Source: Duganella sp. 1224
GTDB taxonomy: Bacteria > Pseudomonadota > Gammaproteobacteria > Burkholderiales > Burkholderiaceae_D
Assembly (NCBI RefSeq): GCF_013408245.1
Contig: NZ_JACBYS010000004.1
Location: 275,538-339,537, forward strand
Length of the DNA: 64,000 nucleotides
Direction of reading: 5' to 3'
Part shown: positions 59,962 to 64,000 of the stretch, piece after piece
Position numbering within the stretch: position 1 is the stretch's first letter
Layout of the letters: each line of letters starts with the position of its first letter
Notes under the pieces: model-generated
What the model was told of the DNA's origin: nothing
Databases searched by the model: none
What the model saw: only the letters and a program-made list of their open reading frames with translations
Translations under genes and position numbers: made by a program

Positions 59962-62802
59962 TTAACTGAGCAGCAGGGCATAGCCTTGCTGCAGGGCTTG
60001 TTGTACCTGTTCGCCGCGCGCGGCATCGGCCGCCAGCGGCCCGTGCTGTTCCAGCACCAGCGCGCTCAGCGCGCGCAGGCGGGTGGCCAGCAGGGACTTG
60101 AATTGTGCCGTGTCGGGCAGGAAGTGGGTACGGGTGTGGACTTCATACAACAGATACAGGTGTTCCAGCGCCAGGTCGAGCGTATCGGCGGCGCTGGCGG
60201 ACGGCGTGGCGTTCGGCGTGCCGGCCGGCGCGTAGCGGCTCAGCGCGGCCGGCAGGTAGGCGCAGTCGTGGCCGGCCAGTGCCGCCAGTGCGGTGGCCAC
60301 GCCGGCCAGCTGGCGGTAGCGCCGGCCCTGGTAATGGCCGAAGGCGGCGCCCAGCTGGTCGCGCCGCAGCAGCAGGCCGGCCGGCTGGCACAGCGCGTCG
60401 CCGGCGCCGTGGTCGCGCGTCAGCAGCAGCGCCGCCAGCGAGGCGCCGCCGACGGCGGTGTCGACCGCCAGCAGCGGCGCGCCGGGCAGCGGCTGGCCGG
60501 CGGCGTCGTGCGGCTGGCGCCAGCAGGCCACCAGGCCAATGGCGGGATGGCCGCGGTAGCACTGCAGCATGCGGCTGATTTTGTCGGGCTCGAGCACGTC
60601 GCCGGGCGGCGCCACGGCGATGTATGCGCCCAGCGACAGCGCCAGGCAGTGGTCCAGGGTGTCCTGCGCGGCCAGCGCCGGCGCGCGGTTGTAGCGCAGC
60701 TGCGGATGGGCCGCCAGCAGCGCGGCCAGCCGGCGCTTGCGGCGTTCGGCGCCAGCGTGGCTGCCGCTGTCGCTGACGATGATCTCGCAGCGGCCGTGCT
60801 GCTGGCCGAGCGCGCTGCGCACCGTGTGTTCCAGCGCGTCCGGCGTGTCGCTGTCGCCGGCGGGGATCAGGATGCTGACCAGCGGCAGGCTGAGGTCGGG
60901 GCTGGCGGCTGGCGCGGCTGGCGTGTCCTGCGCCAGCGTGCCGCGCGCCACCTGCAGGTACAGGCGCTCCAGCTCGCGCACGCGCTGCGGGGTGTCGAAC
61001 AGCGGCGCGCGGTTGCGGTTTTTCGCCAGCCGGCGGCGCAGGCGGGCCAGCTGTGGCGGATTGCCAGCCAGACGCACCGCCTTGTTCTCGTAGCTTCGTT
61101 CGCTGTGCGTGACCAGCTCCGGCAGGCCGATGGCGTGCAGCAGGCTGCCGCCCAGGCGCGCCGCGTAGCTGTGGCCGGCAAGCGTCAGCACCGGCACGCC
61201 GGCCCACAGCGCGTCGGCGACGGCGCTGGCGCCGCTGTGGGGATGGGCGTCCAGGCACAGGTCGGCGTTTTGCAGCGCGGCCAGATAATCGGCCTGCGGC
61301 TGGCTGGGCGCGAACACCAGCCGCTCGCTGGCGACGCCATGGCGCAGCGCCGCCACGCGCAGGTTGTCGCGCAGCGGCTCGCTGCCGGCGGCCAGCCACA
61401 GCACGCTGTCCGGCACGCGCTTGAGGATGCGCATCCAGGCGGCGAACTGCGCCGGCGCCAGCCTGCGGCTGCTGTTGAAGCTGCAGAACACGAAGGCCTG
61501 GTCCGGCAGGCCGCAGCTGGCGCGGCTGGGCGCGGGGCCGACGGCGCGGCGACGGTCGTGGATCTGCGCGCAGTCCGGCAGGTACAGCGGTCGCTCGCTG
61601 AAGCTGGCCGCCAGCGCCGGCGGCAGCACGAAGGCGTCGGCCAGGACGTAGTCGACGGCCAGCATGGCGCTGCTGCCCGGATGGCCCAGCCAGGCGATCT
61701 GCACCGGCGCGGGACGGTGCGCCAGGATGCCGGGACGGCCATCGGCGCCGAGGCCGTGCAGGTCGACCAGGATGTCGATCTCGTGAGCGCGGATGGTTTG
61801 CGCGGCCTGCAGGTCGCTCATCACCGTCAGGCGGATGTGGTGGTCCATCTGCGGCGCCACGCGGGCGCGCAGGCCGCTGCGGTCCTCCTCGTGCCAGCTG
61901 AAGCCGTAGATGTCAAACTGCTCGCGCTGGTGCAGGCCGTACAGCTCGGCCGTCTGGCGGGCGGCGGCGTGGCTGCTGAAGTCGGACGACAGGTAGCCGA
62001 TGCGCAGCTTGCGGTGGCGGTAGCCATGCGCGTCCGCCAGCGGCGCCGGCTGAGCGGCGCGGTTGACGGGATGGCGGCCGGCGGCGGCCAGTTGCTCGGC
62101 CGGATCGTCGCTCAGGCACAGCATCGAGGCGGCCGAGGCGCTGTCGCGCAGCTCGGCCTCGGCCAGGCCCGGCAGCGGCGCGCACACCGGCCACGCGCAC
62201 TGGCGCTGGCGCAGGCTGATCCACTGGGCGGCGATGTCGGGCTGGCGCGGATCGAGCAGCAGGCTGCGCGCGCAGGCATCCTCGGCTTCCGGATAATGGC
62301 GGCGCAGCGCGGCCACGCGGGCCACGCTGTTGAGCGCCTGGATCTGCTGCGGGCGGCTGGCGGGATGGTCGGGATCGATCTGCGCCAGCGCCGCGCGCCA
62401 GGTGGCCAGCGCCGCCTCGTGCTGGCGCAGGCGCTCCTGCAATGTGCCCAGCGTCATGCGGGCGTCGATGAAATCCGGCTTGATGGCCAGCGCGGCGCGC
62501 AACGACTGCTCGGCTTCCTGCTGTTCGTCGGCCTGGATCTGCAGCACGCCCAGGTTGTACCAGGCGGCAAACAGCAGCGGCGAGTCGGTGCAGCGCAGCC
62601 ACAGGTGATACAGCTCGGCGGCCTGCGCGCCCTGGCCGGCGTGGCCCATCAGCCCGGCCAGGCCGATCAGCTGCATGATGGGCAGGGCACCGCGTTTGGC
62701 CAGCGCAAACGCCACCCGGGCCGCCTGGTCCAGTTCGTTGGCGGCCAGGGCCCGGTTCAGTTCCTGCAGTTGCGCTTGATCGCTGGGATGGCTGGAGCTC
62801 AT
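59962..62802 (-). CDS. TPR-GT41 (O-GlcNAc-transferase family) protein with C-terminal GT2-like domain
   Basis: 946 residues in three parts. TPR-like helices span about 20-190 (AAWYNLGVLQIQADEQQEAE and following). A GT41 catalytic region spans 266-615: LRIGYLSSDFSSH with the catalytic-base-type His278, DLHGLGADGRPGILAHRPAP, then WLGHPGSSAMLAVDYVLAD, and the donor site DAHPHSGASAVADALWAGVP (518-537). A GT2-like domain spans about 640-880 (LVSILIPAGDSDTPDALEHT), whose DxD is degenerate (PPGDVLEPDK). GT41 enzymes in eukaryotes and bacteria put sugars on Ser/Thr (OGT) or Asn (HMW1C) of proteins. It heads the leftward glycan operon facing the secretion genes. Confidence 0.92.
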   Translation of the reverse strand: MSSSHPSDQAQLQELNRALAANELDQAARVAFALAKRGALPIMQLIGLAGLMGHAGQGAQAAELYHLWLRCTDSPLLFAAWYNLGVLQIQADEQQEAEQSLRAALAIKPDFIDARMTLGTLQERLRQHEAALATWRAALAQIDPDHPASRPQQIQALNSVARVAALRRHYPEAEDACARSLLLDPRQPDIAAQWISLRQRQCAWPVCAPLPGLAEAELRDSASAASMLCLSDDPAEQLAAAGRHPVNRAAQPAPLADAHGYRHRKLRIGYLSSDFSSHAAARQTAELYGLHQREQFDIYGFSWHEEDRSGLRARVAPQMDHHIRLTVMSDLQAAQTIRAHEIDILVDLHGLGADGRPGILAHRPAPVQIAWLGHPGSSAMLAVDYVLADAFVLPPALAASFSERPLYLPDCAQIHDRRRAVGPAPSRASCGLPDQAFVFCSFNSSRRLAPAQFAAWMRILKRVPDSVLWLAAGSEPLRDNLRVAALRHGVASERLVFAPSQPQADYLAALQNADLCLDAHPHSGASAVADALWAGVPVLTLAGHSYAARLGGSLLHAIGLPELVTHSERSYENKAVRLAGNPPQLARLRRRLAKNRNRAPLFDTPQRVRELERLYLQVARGTLAQDTPAAPAASPDLSLPLVSILIPAGDSDTPDALEHTVRSALGQQHGRCEIIVSDSGSHAGAERRKRRLAALLAAHPQLRYNRAPALAAQDTLDHCLALSLGAYIAVAPPGDVLEPDKISRMLQCYRGHPAIGLVACWRQPHDAAGQPLPGAPLLAVDTAVGGASLAALLLTRDHGAGDALCQPAGLLLRRDQLGAAFGHYQGRRYRQLAGVATALAALAGHDCAYLPAALSRYAPAGTPNATPSASAADTLDLALEHLYLLYEVHTRTHFLPDTAQFKSLLATRLRALSALVLEQHGPLAADAARGEQVQQALQQGYALLLS

Positions 62803-62817
62803 GCTGGTATTGTCGGC

Positions 62818-62836
62818 TGAATCCGACTAGGATTCA
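62818..62836. promoter_or_regulatory. TGAATCC-N5-GGATTCA inverted repeat
   Basis: A perfect 7-base inverted repeat lies in the 62-bp divergent gap between the GT41 glycan operon and the CBS-domain gene. It is a candidate operator for either gene. No promoter hexamers could be assigned with confidence. Confidence 0.35.
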
Positions 62837-62864
62837 ATCTTCAACGACGCAAGGCAGGAAAAAT

Positions 62865-63287
62865 ATGCTGGTTAAACACATCATGAGCCGCAACGTGGTG
62901 ACCGTGGGGCTGGACGACACGCTTGCCCTGGTTAAAGAGATTTTCGACCACAGCAAGTTCCACCACCTGCTGGCGATGGAGAATGGCGAGCTGCTGGGCG
63001 TGGTATCGGACCGCGACCTGTTCAAGGCGCTGAGTCCGAACATCGGCACCAGCGTGGAGACCTACAAGGACACGGCCACGCTGAACAAGCGGGTGCACCA
63101 GATCATGTCGCGCAAGCCCAAGTTTCTGCGTGAGGATGCAACGGTGGACGCGGCCATCGACCTGTTTACCGAGCACCCGATATCCTGCATTCCCATCCTG
63201 AGCGACGACGACCGGCTGGTGGGCATCCTCAGCTGGCGCGACATCCTGCGCAACCTGCGCAGCTGCCATTCGGACGAAGAATCATGA
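62865..63287 (+). CDS. CBS-domain protein
   Basis: 140 residues consisting of two CBS motifs: HIMSRNVVTVGLDDTLALV with LLGVVSDRDLFKALS, and QIMSRKPKFLREDATVDAAI with LVGILSWRDILRNL. Paired CBS motifs form a Bateman module that binds adenine nucleotides and senses energy state. There is no attached effector domain. AGGAAAA precedes the ATG. It overlaps the next gene by 4 bp and is divergent from the glycan operon. Confidence 0.92.
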   Translation: MLVKHIMSRNVVTVGLDDTLALVKEIFDHSKFHHLLAMENGELLGVVSDRDLFKALSPNIGTSVETYKDTATLNKRVHQIMSRKPKFLREDATVDAAIDLFTEHPISCIPILSDDDRLVGILSWRDILRNLRSCHSDEES

Positions 63288-63832
63288 AAAAACCGTTAGC
63301 GGCCACCTTCCTCCTGGCGATGTGTGGCTTCTCGCCCGCAATGGCGCAGGAGCAGCCGCCGGCCAACTTCGACAACTGGGGCGTGTGTCCGTTCGAGTGT
63401 TGCACGTACCGGGATTGGACGGCGGAAGCTGCGGTGCCAGTCCATGCAAGCCGCAGCGAGCTATCGCCGATTACATTCCAGCTCAAGCCGCATGAGCATG
63501 TCGACGCGTTGACCGGCGTGGTTGTCACCGAAAAGGCCGGTGTCATCCGCGTCAACCGGCCGGTGCGGGATGGCTATCTGCCGGAAAGTGCCGCGCCGCA
63601 GCTTTCGCTGAAAGCGGGAGACATCGTATATTTGCTGGCGCCCCTGGGCGAAGGCGCGTACCTGTATTGGTATCGGGGCAAAGTTTACCGCAGCGGCCCG
63701 GATATGGCAGCCATGCCCGGTGTTGATGGCAAGGCGGCCCGGATGACGTGGTGGAAGCTGGTCAGGAATCACGCCGGGAAGATGGGCTGGACGACCTCCA
63801 ACAAATTCTCCAACGCCGACAGCTGCGGCTAA
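63284..63832 (+). CDS. Small secreted protein of unknown function
   Basis: 182 residues. A Sec signal peptide (about 1-22, ending AMAQ) is followed by a short Cys-containing stretch (CPFECCTYRDW, about 35-45) and a domain with VYLLAPLGEGAYLYWYRGKVY. The latter has a weak resemblance to an SH3-like fold. No family is recognised. The ATG overlaps the CBS stop (ATGA), so the two are cotranscribed. The protein ends just before palindrome B copy 2. Confidence 0.75.
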   Translation: MKKPLAATFLLAMCGFSPAMAQEQPPANFDNWGVCPFECCTYRDWTAEAAVPVHASRSELSPITFQLKPHEHVDALTGVVVTEKAGVIRVNRPVRDGYLPESAAPQLSLKAGDIVYLLAPLGEGAYLYWYRGKVYRSGPDMAAMPGVDGKAARMTWWKLVRNHAGKMGWTTSNKFSNADSCG

Positions 63833-63840
63833 CCCCCCGC

Positions 63841-63904
63841 CCACACCGGGGTCAGTGCCGACATTCGGACAAATGTCCGAATGTCGGCACTGACCCCGGT
63901 GTGG
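63841..63904 (+). repeat. 64-bp palindrome, family B copy 2
   Basis: Perfect 31-base arms flank a 2-base centre (63872-63873). The arm contains CCGGGGTCAGTGCCGACATT followed by CGGACA, as in the element at 20360, but lacks that element's inner segment. It lies between convergent genes. Confidence 0.9.
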
Positions 63905-63906
63905 GT

Positions 63907-64000
63907 TTAGTGGCCTTCGGCGGCGTTGAACATGGTTTTGGCGTAGATCAGGCCCAGGCCGTAGCCGCCGCCGTGGGCGATCGAGGTGGCCACCGTTTCG
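63907..64000 (-). CDS. 3' end of an unidentified gene
   Basis: The last 30 codons and TAA stop of a gene that continues beyond the window. The visible tail includes ETVATSIAHGGGYGLGLIYA and ends NAAEGH. The Gly-rich turn suggests a metabolic enzyme, but I cannot assign a family from this piece. Confidence 0.6.
   Translation of the reverse strand, partial: ETVATSIAHGGGYGLGLIYAKTMFNAAEGH

Noticed and set aside
1..64000. Genomic island or prophage containing the glycan/T1SS region
   Set aside because: No integrase, transposase, tRNA-end repeats or attachment-site duplications were seen, and codon usage looks the same as in neighbours; only the leader of the repeat gene is lower in GC.

Overview
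The window is dense, GC-rich (codon third positions are mostly G or C) chromosomal DNA. The gene content suggests a betaproteobacterium of the Burkholderiales, most likely Oxalobacteraceae (Massilia/Duganella/Janthinobacterium type): paired two-component systems, many LysR regulators, CzcCBA efflux, Tat-exported oxidoreductases, and short GGGGTC-type palindromes between convergent genes. The genus is an inference. No rRNA, tRNA, CRISPR array, phage or insertion-sequence transposase was seen.

1-11 kb: a partial metal-type sensor kinase converges on a probable seven-gene leftward operon (SDR, two epoxide hydrolases, an MDR oxidoreductase, pirin, M13 peptidase, OmpR-type regulator). A divergent LysR regulator and a further alpha/beta hydrolase follow. 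The same operator-like sequence lies just upstream of the -35 region of both the SDR operon and the hydrolase, so they probably form one LysR regulon.

11-28 kb: a beta-propeller sensor kinase with a divergent NarL-type regulator, a catalase-family peroxidase behind a fourfold Pho box, a DJ-1/ABM pair with a LysR regulator, an S53 peptidase lipoprotein, glutaredoxin, a YeiH transporter with a LysR regulator, a chemoreceptor, and a GMC dehydrogenase with a Tat subunit and a mono-haem cytochrome.

28-42 kb: a PAP2 phosphatase lipoprotein, the czcICBA metal efflux operon, and an AcpA-type phosphoesterase divergent from a di-haem peroxidase. Pho-box-like promoters precede both phosphatases and the peroxidase, as well as the catalase-family gene. 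A DJ-1 protein, a GlxA-type regulator and a small membrane protein follow.

42-63 kb, the most unusual part: a 2126-residue protein made of about 230 octapeptide units grouped into exact 217-residue super-repeats, ending in a calcium-binding-like domain. It is followed by a type I secretion ABC transporter, an HlyD adaptor and a GT2 glycosyltransferase. Facing this block is an eight-gene operon encoding a TPR-GT41 (O-GlcNAc-transferase family)/GT2 fusion, two glycan-type proteins, CDP-glucose synthesis and 4,6-dehydration enzymes, a cupin, an RmlD-like reductase and an FAD oxidoreductase. My reading is a secreted giant repeat protein with a dedicated glycosylation system. Secretion is well supported by context; glycosylation is a hypothesis. 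The window ends with a CBS protein, a small secreted protein and the 3' end of an unidentified gene.

Dispersed palindromic repeats of three types sit only in gaps between convergent genes, and every convergent gap longer than about 90 bp holds one.
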